This document shows, in pieces, positions 40,685-48,455 of a stretch of DNA of 57,321 bases. The translations under genes and the position numbers were made by a program. Numbering within the stretch: position 1 is the first letter of the stretch; each line of letters begins with the position of its first letter. Source of the DNA: a virus; the IMG/VR virus record IMGVR_UViG_3300026097_000026, positions 1 to 57,321 of that record. One strand, given 5' to 3'. The notes under the pieces were generated by a model. The model searched no databases. It worked only from the letters and a program-made list of their open reading frames with translations, and was not told where the DNA came from.

Positions 40685-41458
40685 ACATTTTTCTAATGAT
40701 ATTTTAGTAAAACATGTAAGAGTACTTCTTTCTGATGCATTATATACTTTAATACCTTTCTTTTTTAATTCTTCTGCAATATGTGGAAATGAAACAACAA
40801 ACCTTTTTTCATAAATATGTTTGCTAGTAGGATTAACTGGGTATCCATCATGAAAATGTGTTTTATTTCCATTTCCTCCCATATCAAAACCTAACAAGAC
40901 TATTCTAGTTGCTCCTAGGTGGTATGCTAAATTTATTGCTGCATATCCACTATTATCACCATGTGCTAATGATCTATTATCAGTTTCCAAACCGTGTCTA
41001 ATACCTTTTTTTAATAGTCTTACGTCATTAGTATAAGGTGCACCTGAATTAATTGTATATTTTACTGCATTTGATGCATCAATATCTTTTTTATACCATC
41101 TATAAAACCTAGCATCAGTCCAATATATTACTTGTGCAGTTGGTATTGACATAAATGACTTATTGATTGCTATTACTGATTTATTGGATAATGAATTCCA
41201 ATTAAAACCTTGTAATGATGGACCTCCACCTATTACATATACAGTTTTTCCTTTAAATATTGGAATAACAGAAGAGTATGTTAAGTTAGATGGGTTTCTA
41301 CGAGGCCTATTCCTCTTTAAATTATTAGGTGATATAACTGTTGGTGTTTTAGTAGTTTTTCTTTTAGCCTTCTCTAAACTTCTTATTCCTCGTCTCCTTA
41401 CTCTTGATTTTGGAATCTTTTTAGGATTAGTCATTATTTTTTTTATTGTGTTTGCCAT
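40673..41458 (-). CDS. DUF115/MptE-like Rossmann protein (only minus-strand gene)
   Basis: The product has 261 residues. After a ~55-residue very basic, Pro-containing N-terminal tail (KSRVRRRGIRSLEKAKRK) it has KTVYVIGGGPSLQGFNW, SVIAINKSFMSIP and QVIYWTDARFYRWY, then TRIVLLGFDMGG. This G-G-G-P-S-L Rossmann-like pattern is shared by DUF115/MptE-like proteins and by a group of phage proteins of unclear role, often near sugar-modification genes. It is transcribed opposite to everything else, diverging from gp44 (64-base intergenic region) and converging on the zinc-finger gene, which suggests acquisition and independent control. The basic tail may bind nucleic acid. Confidence 0.7.
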   Translation of the reverse strand: MANTIKKIMTNPKKIPKSRVRRRGIRSLEKAKRKTTKTPTVISPNNLKRNRPRRNPSNLTYSSVIPIFKGKTVYVIGGGPSLQGFNWNSLSNKSVIAINKSFMSIPTAQVIYWTDARFYRWYKKDIDASNAVKYTINSGAPYTNDVRLLKKGIRHGLETDNRSLAHGDNSGYAAINLAYHLGATRIVLLGFDMGGNGNKTHFHDGYPVNPTSKHIYEKRFVVSFPHIAEELKKKGIKVYNASERSTLTCFTKISLEKCLSL

Positions 41459-41499
41459 ATAGTTTATTTATTAACATAAACCAAATAGAGTTTTGTCCA

Positions 41500-41511
41500 T
41501 ATAAAAATAAA
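41500..41511 (+). promoter_or_regulatory. TATAAAAATAAA leader element before gp44
   Basis: Identical 12-mer, 11 bases before the gp44 ATG within the divergent 64-base region that must also start the minus-strand gene. The opposite strand near 41460-41480 carries an AT-rich TTAATAAATAAAC element close to the minus-strand ATG. Confidence 0.5.
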
Positions 41512-41522
41512 AATATAGATAA

Positions 41523-42482
41523 ATGAAAAATATTCAAAATTTTCTTCTTACTGAAAAATACAGACCTAAAAATTTAGATGATCTTATTACTCCTAATAGA
41601 GTAAAAAGTAAATTAGAAAAAGGTGTATACCAGCATTTATTATTGTATGGTAGTCCTGGTACTGGTAAAACATCTGCGGCTAAGGCATTAGTAAAACATT
41701 TTAATCACCCATTTCTTTATATTAATGCATCAACAGATACATCAGTTGATATTGTTAGAAATCGTATTACTGATTTTTGTGCAAATCGTTCTATTATGGA
41801 TGAACCAGGTAAAATGAAAGTTATTATTCTTGATGAAATTGATGGAGTATCTGATCAATTTTTTAAAGCACTTCGTGCAACAATGGATCAATTTTCAGTG
41901 AATGCTAGGTTTGTTGCTACATGTAATTATATTAATAAAGTACCAGATCCAATACAATCAAGATTTGAAATGATTGATTTTGATTTTTCTAAAGAAGAAG
42001 AATCTGAAATCATGAAAGGGTACATCATGAGAATTCTTAGTATATGTAAAGAAGAAGATTTAAAAATTGATAAGTTTGCAGCTGTTGAATTAGTAAAAAG
42101 AAAGTTTCCTGATTTAAGAAATATGTTAAATACCATACAAGGATTTAAATCACAAGGGAAAGATGAGGTTACTGTTAATGACATTAAGAAGTTTAATTCA
42201 GTTTATAAAGATGTGTATGAATTAATAATGGATAATACTGACCCTGTTCAAAATTATAAACACATGGTTTCAAATTATTCAAATAGAGTAGATGAAGTTT
42301 TACAATCATTAGGTGCTGAATTTATTGAATACATTAAACAAGAAAGACCCGCTAGTATATCTCTTATACCCCAAATAGTTGTATGTGTTGCAAAGTATCA
42401 GTCACAAAGACATATTGTAATTGACCCTGTAGTTTGTATGCTTGCATGCTGCTATGAAATTCAAACTATTGTTAACTCTTAA
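41523..42482 (+). CDS. 44: Clamp-loader large subunit ATPase (gp44/RFC-like)
   Basis: The product has 319 residues, identical in length to T4 gp44. Motifs: EKYRPKNLDDLI (RFC box II), Walker A GSPGTGKT (43-50), Walker B VIILDEIDG, SRF (arginine finger) in IQSRFEM. With its small partner it loads the gp45 clamp using ATP. The loader ATPase lies far from the clamp and polymerase, unlike the tight T4 45-44-62-43 cluster. A small unknown gene and the RNase H-like nuclease follow on the same strand. Confidence 0.95.
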   Translation: MKNIQNFLLTEKYRPKNLDDLITPNRVKSKLEKGVYQHLLLYGSPGTGKTSAAKALVKHFNHPFLYINASTDTSVDIVRNRITDFCANRSIMDEPGKMKVIILDEIDGVSDQFFKALRATMDQFSVNARFVATCNYINKVPDPIQSRFEMIDFDFSKEEESEIMKGYIMRILSICKEEDLKIDKFAAVELVKRKFPDLRNMLNTIQGFKSQGKDEVTVNDIKKFNSVYKDVYELIMDNTDPVQNYKHMVSNYSNRVDEVLQSLGAEFIEYIKQERPASISLIPQIVVCVAKYQSQRHIVIDPVVCMLACCYEIQTIVNS

Positions 42483-42491
42483 AAATATATT

Positions 42492-42665
42492 ATGAGAAAT
42501 GAATTTTTAAATGCATTAATATCTAAATACCCAAATTCATTAGAATTAGGACAAGCAGTCCAGCACTGGGTACACTTTAAAAAGGATAAAATTAATATAG
42601 GAATAACTGATGAATCTGAAATTGAGAGAATTTTTTTAGAGAAAAATTTTCAATTCAGACCTTAA
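42492..42665 (+). CDS. Small conserved-looking protein (57 residues), function unknown
   Basis: A short gene begins 9 bases after gp44 with an A-rich leader. The 57 residues begin MRNEFLNALISKYPNSLELG and contain QAVQHWVHF and a final LEKNFQFRP. It has no catalytic motif. Its clean start and stop, sensible composition and position between gp44 and the nuclease support it as real. It may be a small replication accessory. Confidence 0.5.
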   Translation: MRNEFLNALISKYPNSLELGQAVQHWVHFKKDKINIGITDESEIERIFLEKNFQFRP

Positions 42666-42695
42666 TTTGTTATATTTATATAAAATAAACATACT

Positions 42696-43940
42696 ATGAG
42701 AAAAAACGGAAGGCATACACTAGTAATAGACGGTAATTATTTCTTATTTAGAACTTTACACGTATTACCTAAACCTGCTAAAGGTAAAGATATCTTAGGA
42801 ACTAAAAAAGATATGAGTGTTTATATTCGTAAGCTATCAACTGATCTTTCATATCAAATCAGATTATTTGAGGGTTTAATTGATAATGTCGTCTGGACTT
42901 TAGATTCCAGGTCATGGCGTAAAGATTTTTACCCAGATGCAGATTATAAAGGAAATCGTGAACCTAATAATAAAATTAATTGGAATAATTTTTCTAATGT
43001 AACCGAAGAATTTAAACAAATACTTGCTCGTAAAGGCGTTATTATTAGTAAGGTTGATGGTGCTGAAGGTGATGATCTTATGTATGCATGGAATACCGAA
43101 TGTATATCACAAGAAAAATCAGTTATACTATTTACAGGAGATCGTGATCTTATTCAATTGGTTAATTATAATCAATTAAATGGTTGCCATACTATTTTAT
43201 TTTCACCAGTTAACAAAAAATTATATACATATCAAGGATTTTCTAATTGGTTAAACTCAACAGAAGAAACTGAAAAAGATAATATAGATTTATTTGATTC
43301 TTTAAAAACCCAAATATCACCAGAAAATAGAGTTAAAAAATTATTAAATCAATTTATTAGTCGTAAAAAGATTACTGTTGATGAAATTGATATAAAAGAA
43401 TTTAGTTTTTGTAAAGTTTTAACAGGTGACTCTGGTGATAATGTACCATCTGCATATTGGTACAAGAAAACTTCAAAAGATGGTAAGAGTCGTACTTATA
43501 GAATCAGTGAAAAAAAGGCACAAGCTATTGTAACTGAATTTAAGAAGAAACATAATGACCTTAATATACTTTACTTATTTAATGAAGATTGTTTAATAGA
43601 CCTTAGAAATATCTTAGTAAAAGTTATGAAAGCTACTCATATGAGCCCAGAACAAATTTTGGTTAATATCAAAAATAATATAAGCTTAATGATCTTAAAT
43701 TCTAAAACTATACCAGAAAGTATATTAGATGAAATGTTTAAAACAATTGAAACTAAAATGAATTATGATTTAGTTGATCTCAAGGGTATATCTACTATGG
43801 ATAAACTATTAGAAAATACAGAACATGCTAAATCACCTATTGATATGTCAGCCAAAATATTAAATGAAGATGATGATGATGATAATGATGATTCATGGTC
43901 ATTTATTAAAGATAAAAAATCAAAAGGCAAAATATTTTAA
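42696..43940 (+). CDS. rnh: 5'-3' exonuclease of the FEN/T4 RNase H family
   Basis: The product has 414 residues, larger than T4 RNase H (305). Metal-binding acidic motifs are in family order: VIDGNYF (Asp12), VDGAEGDDLMYAW, FTGDRDLIQL, LTGDSGDNVPS. An inserted helical segment (~190-230) lies before the last motif, and an acidic low-complexity tail (DDDDDNDD) is near the C-terminus, a pattern seen in proteins that bind single-strand-binding protein or clamp. It removes RNA primers and flaps on the lagging strand. The gene is followed by a terminator. Confidence 0.88.
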   Translation: MRKNGRHTLVIDGNYFLFRTLHVLPKPAKGKDILGTKKDMSVYIRKLSTDLSYQIRLFEGLIDNVVWTLDSRSWRKDFYPDADYKGNREPNNKINWNNFSNVTEEFKQILARKGVIISKVDGAEGDDLMYAWNTECISQEKSVILFTGDRDLIQLVNYNQLNGCHTILFSPVNKKLYTYQGFSNWLNSTEETEKDNIDLFDSLKTQISPENRVKKLLNQFISRKKITVDEIDIKEFSFCKVLTGDSGDNVPSAYWYKKTSKDGKSRTYRISEKKAQAIVTEFKKKHNDLNILYLFNEDCLIDLRNILVKVMKATHMSPEQILVNIKNNISLMILNSKTIPESILDEMFKTIETKMNYDLVDLKGISTMDKLLENTEHAKSPIDMSAKILNEDDDDDNDDSWSFIKDKKSKGKIF

Positions 43941-43962
43941 AAATTAAAAAAATATATTAAAC

Positions 43963-43991
43963 AAGCGATAGTATTAATGCTGTCGCTTTTT
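43963..43991 (+). terminator. Intrinsic terminator after RNase H-like gene
   Basis: The stem is AAGCGATAG / CTGTCGCTT (one T-G pair) with an 8-base loop and a T-run. Confidence 0.8.
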
Positions 43992-44019
43992 GTTTTTAAA
44001 CTAAACAATATTCATAACA

Positions 44020-44027
44020 TATAAATA
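44020..44027 (+). promoter_or_regulatory. T4 late promoter consensus TATAAATA before clamp-loader small subunit
   Basis: The exact 8-base T4 late promoter box lies 8 bases before the ATG. Because a replication gene would usually be early or middle, chance in this AT-rich sequence cannot be excluded. Confidence 0.4.
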
Positions 44028-44035
44028 TAAAAACA

Positions 44036-44446
44036 ATGAAATTATTTGATTATATAAAGGTACTCTTTGGTACTGATGCACAATGGGACAAATTAACAAA
44101 TTATGATAAATCTAAAAACGAGTTTATGATTAGAAGATTTATGAGCATTAAATTCCCAACGCAAGCAAGTCTATTTAATATAATGAAAACTGACCCAGTA
44201 GGTCAAGCTGAATGTTGGAGAATGATAGGTTCTAAATTTAATAGAGTACCTGGTTTTATTTACACTAAAGTAAAAAAAGTACCTAAGAGTACCGAGTGGA
44301 AACCTAATCAAACTGTTGTTAATGAATATCTTAGAATTAATCAAATAGGTAAGAGAGAGTTTGAAGAAGCTTTACGGTTTTTTCCTACTGAAACTAAAAA
44401 ATCTATAAAAACATTAGAAAAACAAATGGGTAATGATGATAACTGA
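44036..44446 (+). CDS. Probable clamp-loader small subunit (gp62-like)
   Basis: The product has 136 residues (T4 gp62: 187). The pattern KLFDYIKVLFGTDAQWDKL, NEFMIRRFMSIKFP and FIYTKVKK, ending with EYLRINQIGKREFEEALRFF, is that of clamp-loader small subunits of large phages (K-x-x-D-x-x-x-x-I ... Y/F-M-I-N/R-R-x-x-S ... Y/F-x-K-x-x-K-K), which are very divergent from T4 gp62. It would form a complex with the gp44 ATPase. The assignment is by pattern recognition. It overlaps the following gene by 14 bases. Confidence 0.6.
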   Translation: MKLFDYIKVLFGTDAQWDKLTNYDKSKNEFMIRRFMSIKFPTQASLFNIMKTDPVGQAECWRMIGSKFNRVPGFIYTKVKKVPKSTEWKPNQTVVNEYLRINQIGKREFEEALRFFPTETKKSIKTLEKQMGNDDN

Positions 44447-45095
44447 AAAATTTCAATTAACTATACCTACACACATTAGCTTTACATTATATAAATATGA
44501 TTATATTGATAGTGTTATAATTTCCAGAGTATTAAAAGAATGTAAAAACTATTCTTCTACATCTGATACTTATAAAATAAAAAAGGAAGACTTTATAAAT
44601 TCTATTAAATCATCATCTAGATTAAGAGCAGAAATTAAAAGAATTAAAAACCAAGAAGGTAATCCTAACTTTAAACCTAACTCAATTTATTTTTTATTTA
44701 ATATTATAGAAAGCTTAGTTAATTTAGACTGGGTATCTTTTAACATTTCACATGATAAAGAGTACTCTAGGTTATCAAAGTTTAATAAACAAGAAGTTTT
44801 AAACTTTTACTATAAAATAAAAGAAGGGTATGTTGATTTACCTAGTTTATTAGGAAGAGAAAAATTAGACTTATTTAATATGATGCTTATTAGTTTAAGT
44901 ATAATTGATAATAATTTTTTAAATAGATCTTCTTATTTTTATATAAAAGCATCCGATTTTATTGATATATTAACATCCAGTGTTTTTAATCCTTCATTAG
45001 TTTCTATTTCTGATGATATTCTTAGCATGATTGATCATAAAATAGATGAAGATAATCCTGTACTCTTAATTAAAACTGACTATACTATCTACTAA
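44433..45095 (+). CDS. Hypothetical protein coupled to clamp-loader subunit
   Basis: The product has 220 residues. It overlaps the preceding gene by 14 bases and begins with two Met codons; either may be used. The sequence is helical with clear hydrophobic periodicity (TLYKYDYIDSVIISRVLKEC, LFNIIESLVNLDWVSF, LFNMMLISLSIIDNNFL), which could indicate a compact all-alpha protein; no motif is recognised. The neighbour is a replication protein, the next gene a membrane protein with a late box, so this is the end of the early-type unit. Confidence 0.5.
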   Translation: MMITEKFQLTIPTHISFTLYKYDYIDSVIISRVLKECKNYSSTSDTYKIKKEDFINSIKSSSRLRAEIKRIKNQEGNPNFKPNSIYFLFNIIESLVNLDWVSFNISHDKEYSRLSKFNKQEVLNFYYKIKEGYVDLPSLLGREKLDLFNMMLISLSIIDNNFLNRSSYFYIKASDFIDILTSSVFNPSLVSISDDILSMIDHKIDEDNPVLLIKTDYTIY

Positions 45096-45101
45096 AGAAT
45101 A

Positions 45102-45109
45102 TATAAATA
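45102..45109 (+). promoter_or_regulatory. T4 late promoter consensus TATAAATA before membrane protein
   Basis: Exact match to the T4 late -10 box, 12 bases before the ATG, inside the longer AATATATAAATAAA. It begins the late structural run 45122-57321. Confidence 0.5.
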
Positions 45110-45121
45110 AAAAGTAGAGTT

Positions 45122-45553
45122 ATGTCAAATTTTTTAAATAAGTATTTCAATTCAAAACGAGAGTCTATGACTTATATTGTTATTTTACTTTGGGTAGGAA
45201 TGGGAATATTTGCATCTTATTACGGAACTAACTTTAAAGATTTAGCTGCATATTTTATTTCACTTACTGGTTTTATTGCTGCTTATATCTTTGGTGAAAC
45301 TAAAAGAAAAAGTACCAGTTCTTCAATACTTAAAAAAGGATCAAATAGCAAAAGAGAATTATTAACTTATTTAGTTATTCTTATATGGGCAACTGTAGGT
45401 GGTTGGGTTATATACAATAGTGGAGATTTAAAAGGTTCTAGTGCTTATTTTGCTGCATTAACTCCCTTTGTAGGATCGTATATTATAGGTGAAACTTTTA
45501 GAGAAAATAAATCATCTATAGAAAAAGAATCTTACACTCAAATTAATTCATAA
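45122..45553 (+). CDS. Small membrane protein with internal duplication (holin candidate)
   Basis: The product has 143 residues. Two similar halves (about 10-62 and 75-128) each run N-S-K-R-E-x-x-T-Y-x-V-I-L-x-W ... D-L-x-x-x-x-A-Y-F-x-x-L-T-x-F ... Y-I-x-G-E-T-x-R. Each half has two hydrophobic segments, giving four predicted membrane helices joined by a Ser/Lys linker. A duplicated four-helix protein of this size and a late promoter fit a holin or another late membrane protein, but no endolysin gene adjoins it in the window, so the function is open. It lies 5 bases before the next gene. Confidence 0.6.
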   Translation: MSNFLNKYFNSKRESMTYIVILLWVGMGIFASYYGTNFKDLAAYFISLTGFIAAYIFGETKRKSTSSSILKKGSNSKRELLTYLVILIWATVGGWVIYNSGDLKGSSAYFAALTPFVGSYIIGETFRENKSSIEKESYTQINS

Positions 45554-45558
45554 ATTTA

Positions 45559-47511
45559 ATGGCTGTAAACGGATCTAATACAACAGAAAACGGAGATGCA
45601 TTACTTATAAGTCTCAATGAACCTTATAATAATATAGTAGAGATCATTAGTTATGAAGATTCTATAAGAGGAGAAACAACTGATCTTTATTTTAATAAGC
45701 TGTTTAGGTGGGGTATCGATGGTGTATCATATTCTGACTGGATTAGTTTAACAGATGCTCATTTAAAAGCTTTATCATTAGATCCAAATAATCCTTTTTG
45801 GATTGAATATAAGTATGAACAGGTGGGCGATGGTGATTTAGAATTTAATTCTATTTCGCTAGAAATTGTTACAGATTCTGGTAAAATTTCACAAATACCA
45901 CAAATAAGTTGCTGTGATAGTCAAAATCTTACAGGTTCACAAAATTTAGCAATAAGCTGTTGTGAAGAACCTTGGAATCCTTATGATTTAAGTAGGGCAA
46001 GCCAAGCATATAAACAATTATCATCAACCGTCAATAGCATTTTTGGCTTTTGTGTTAAATATTTCAAAACGGAAGCAGACCAAAGAAGTAAAGATGTCAT
46101 ATTAAAAGAATATTCATTATTTAATGTTATTAAAAGCAATGATATTAAAATACTAGTACCTGATAATGAATTACCTACTAGGGCAATTCAATTTAATCCT
46201 CTTATGATGGATTACCCAACACAATTTGAAATTCATATTGTAAAAAGTGAATTTGAAAAAATATTTGGTATTGGTTCAAGGCCACAAATGAGAGACTATT
46301 TATATTTTGAACAGTATCTTAATAAAATGTATGAAATCGACGCAGTAGCTGAATCTGATGATTTTTTATATGAAGGTGCTTACTGGAGAGTTAGTCTTGT
46401 TGCATACCAACAAAGAACTGCTGTACAATATCCTGATAAACATATTGAGGAAGAAAAAGATGAAATAGTTACCAGTCTTGATATTTTTGAAAAAGAAAGA
46501 AATACGGAATTTGAAGATACAAGAAAACCTAATCAATATAATACGATAGGTACTCTTAATAATGATTATGTTAGAAGAATCCTTGATAAAAACTTAATTA
46601 TTAAAGAAGAAAAGGTTTATAATCAATGGACTGTTATTTCAAAGTATCATTATGATTTATCATCTATGAATATTGGTGATGAAAGTGTAGTATATAGATA
46701 TACTGAAGGGTGGAGTTCAGATGATTCAAGATCTTTTACTTCATGGATTAGGCCTAAATATAATAATCCGATAGGTAGTAATATATTAATTTCAAATATT
46801 ACTGATTCAGGTGACGGTGTCATATTTGAAACTCCAGGGTTGCCTACTAACACTAACAAAAAAATAAAAGTAAATGATTGGGTTTCTGTAAAAGGTACTA
46901 AATCATATAATGGAATTCATCAGGTAAAATCTATAAATGAAAATAGTATTACTCTTAATGTTCCATATATTGATAATTTAACATTAGGTACACCTAGATT
47001 TAATAAAGAATCTCATAATACATTTATTAAATATGAAGATAATACAACGAATCCTAATATTTATTTTAGTATTACATACACACCAAATTGGGTTATAATT
47101 CATATAGGAAATAAATCTTACAAGTTTAATGTATCTAAAAACTCAGAATCATTAAATAAAGATAACTGGTATTCTTTTGTTATTAATATAAATAATTTGG
47201 CAAAACAATTAAGTTTATTTGTTTATAAAATAAATGTACCTACTAACAATAGTAAAAGAGATGGAGGTATAGTTAAAACCTATTCTCATACAATTACACC
47301 ATCTGATATGACGGTACCACAAGGGTTAGAATGGAAGCTTATTGCAAGTAATACTGATTTAACAAATATAAGATTATGGAAATCTCCTATTGAAGAAGAG
47401 GAACATAAAAATATATTAAGCCAATATGTTGTTAATGATACCAGTCTTACTCTAATTTTAGATAATGCTACACCACAGCTGAGATTAGAAAGAGTAGAAA
47501 ACCCAAGGTAA
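45559..47511 (+). CDS. Structural protein, possible neck/tail (gp14-like part) with C-terminal beta domain
   Basis: The product has 650 residues. The region ~200-290 (DYPTQFEIHIVKSEFEKIFG, RPQMRDYLYFEQYLNKMYEIDAV, YWRVSLVAYQQR) resembles the neck-protein pattern in which a D-x-L/I-Y-F segment precedes a Y/F-E-I strand. The C-terminal ~200 residues (WVIIHIGNKSYKFN, LWKSPIEEEEHKNILSQY) look like a LamG/concanavalin-type beta sandwich. A pair of I-S-C-C segments lies at ~116 and ~131. The position right before small terminase agrees with T4 order 13-14-15-16. Neck assignment is moderate. Confidence 0.45.
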   Translation: MAVNGSNTTENGDALLISLNEPYNNIVEIISYEDSIRGETTDLYFNKLFRWGIDGVSYSDWISLTDAHLKALSLDPNNPFWIEYKYEQVGDGDLEFNSISLEIVTDSGKISQIPQISCCDSQNLTGSQNLAISCCEEPWNPYDLSRASQAYKQLSSTVNSIFGFCVKYFKTEADQRSKDVILKEYSLFNVIKSNDIKILVPDNELPTRAIQFNPLMMDYPTQFEIHIVKSEFEKIFGIGSRPQMRDYLYFEQYLNKMYEIDAVAESDDFLYEGAYWRVSLVAYQQRTAVQYPDKHIEEEKDEIVTSLDIFEKERNTEFEDTRKPNQYNTIGTLNNDYVRRILDKNLIIKEEKVYNQWTVISKYHYDLSSMNIGDESVVYRYTEGWSSDDSRSFTSWIRPKYNNPIGSNILISNITDSGDGVIFETPGLPTNTNKKIKVNDWVSVKGTKSYNGIHQVKSINENSITLNVPYIDNLTLGTPRFNKESHNTFIKYEDNTTNPNIYFSITYTPNWVIIHIGNKSYKFNVSKNSESLNKDNWYSFVININNLAKQLSLFVYKINVPTNNSKRDGGIVKTYSHTITPSDMTVPQGLEWKLIASNTDLTNIRLWKSPIEEEEHKNILSQYVVNDTSLTLILDNATPQLRLERVENPR

Positions 47512-47528
47512 TATAAAATAATTCAGCA

Positions 47529-47542
47529 AATAGATATCTATT
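47529..47542. promoter_or_regulatory. Palindrome AATAGATATCTATT upstream of small terminase
   Basis: A perfect 14-base inverted repeat lies in the gap before gp16. A nearby AAAAGCTTTT is also palindromic. It could be an operator or a weak hairpin. A candidate late-type ATATATAA follows closely. Chance is possible in AT-rich DNA. Confidence 0.3.
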
Positions 47543-47596
47543 CTAGCCGTAAAAGCTTTTTTATATATGTAATATATAATCTAAATAACTTACATA

Positions 47597-48208
47597 ATGA
47601 AAGAAGAATCTAAAGAAGAATTAAGATCATCACTTGACGACTTAATTGGGTATGACTTACCTAATGAAGTTGAAGGGTTAAATGAGACTCATGAATTAGA
47701 TAAAGTAAAGGCAGAAACAACGCAATTTGTAGGTATTCAAAAAGCAAAAAAGAAAGCCACAAAAGTAATGGGAAGTCTTCTTAAATTTTATTTAAGTGAA
47801 GAAATTATTGAAGAGCATGAGTATATAAAGGCTAAACAAAAAATAGATACCACGGCCTTAAGTATGTTAATTAGGCAAATGGAAAATAGTGAACATGCAA
47901 TTACTATATTAATGGACACTATAAATGAAGGGGATGTTGCACCTAGGATGTTTGAAGTTTTAAGTGACTTACAAAGAACATTGTTAGATATTATTAAAAG
48001 TCAAACTATGTATATGGTGGCAGTTGAAGAAAATGCTAAAAAAATGTCTAGAGACTTGGATGTTTATCAAAATCAGTCATCAAGCTCTAATAAGTCTAAA
48101 GGTAATGGTGCAAAGTCTAGAGGAACCAAAGATTTAATGAAAGCTTTACAAAGTAGTATAAAAAATGAAAACATACAAGATGTTGATTCAAGTGAAGATG
48201 TTGAATAA
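47597..48208 (+). CDS. 16: Terminase small subunit (gp16-like)
   Basis: The product has 203 residues (T4 gp16: 164). The middle has a long coiled coil (TTALSMLIRQMENSEHAITILMDTINEGDVAPRMFEVLSDLQRTLLDIIKSQTMYM). The G-x-x-x-P-R-x-F-E-V-x-x-x-L segment is what I recognise from gp16-like small terminases. The C-terminus is Ser/Lys/Asn-rich and acidic at the end. It would form a ring that regulates TerL and recognises DNA. The gene is just upstream of the terminase large-subunit genes, with a GroES-like gene between them. Confidence 0.7.
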   Translation: MKEESKEELRSSLDDLIGYDLPNEVEGLNETHELDKVKAETTQFVGIQKAKKKATKVMGSLLKFYLSEEIIEEHEYIKAKQKIDTTALSMLIRQMENSEHAITILMDTINEGDVAPRMFEVLSDLQRTLLDIIKSQTMYMVAVEENAKKMSRDLDVYQNQSSSSNKSKGNGAKSRGTKDLMKALQSSIKNENIQDVDSSEDVE

Positions 48209-48452
48209 TTATATTCTTGTTAAAGATTTTAAACAAGAAGAAAAGGTTACTAAAGGTGGTATCATTATACCAAAAAGCGAAAAATGGAATCGCATGGCAA
48301 CTGTTTTGGCTTGCGGAGAATGTGACCAAGTAAAAAAAGGAGACGTTATAATGAAAAATTTAGGAAAAGGAACACCGATGATTCTTAATGATGTTGAAAT
48401 GGAAATGATTCATATAAATAATATTATGTGTATTGTTGAAAGTAATGAATAA
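48198..48452 (+). CDS. GroES-like co-chaperonin (functional analogue of T4 gp31)
   Basis: The preferred start is the ATG at 48198, giving 84 residues beginning MLNNYILVKDF. An upstream in-frame ATG at 48165 adds 11 residues that do not fit the family. GroES landmarks follow: V-K at 8-9, a mobile-loop region KQEEKVTKGGIIIPKSEK with the G-G-I/L-I/V-I-P motif, RMATVLACGE, VKKGDVIM and a final MCIVESNE strand pair. It presumably replaces or alters host GroES so that GroEL can fold a phage protein such as gp23, as T4 gp31 does. The start overlaps the gp16 end by 11 bases. Confidence 0.85.
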   Translation: MLNNYILVKDFKQEEKVTKGGIIIPKSEKWNRMATVLACGECDQVKKGDVIMKNLGKGTPMILNDVEMEMIHINNIMCIVESNE

Positions 48453-48455
48453 TAA

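Noticed and set aside
48165-48197. Longer start for the GroES-like gene
   Set aside because: GroES proteins begin a few residues before the first strand, which fits the ATG at 48198; the added residues lie within gp16 and match nothing.
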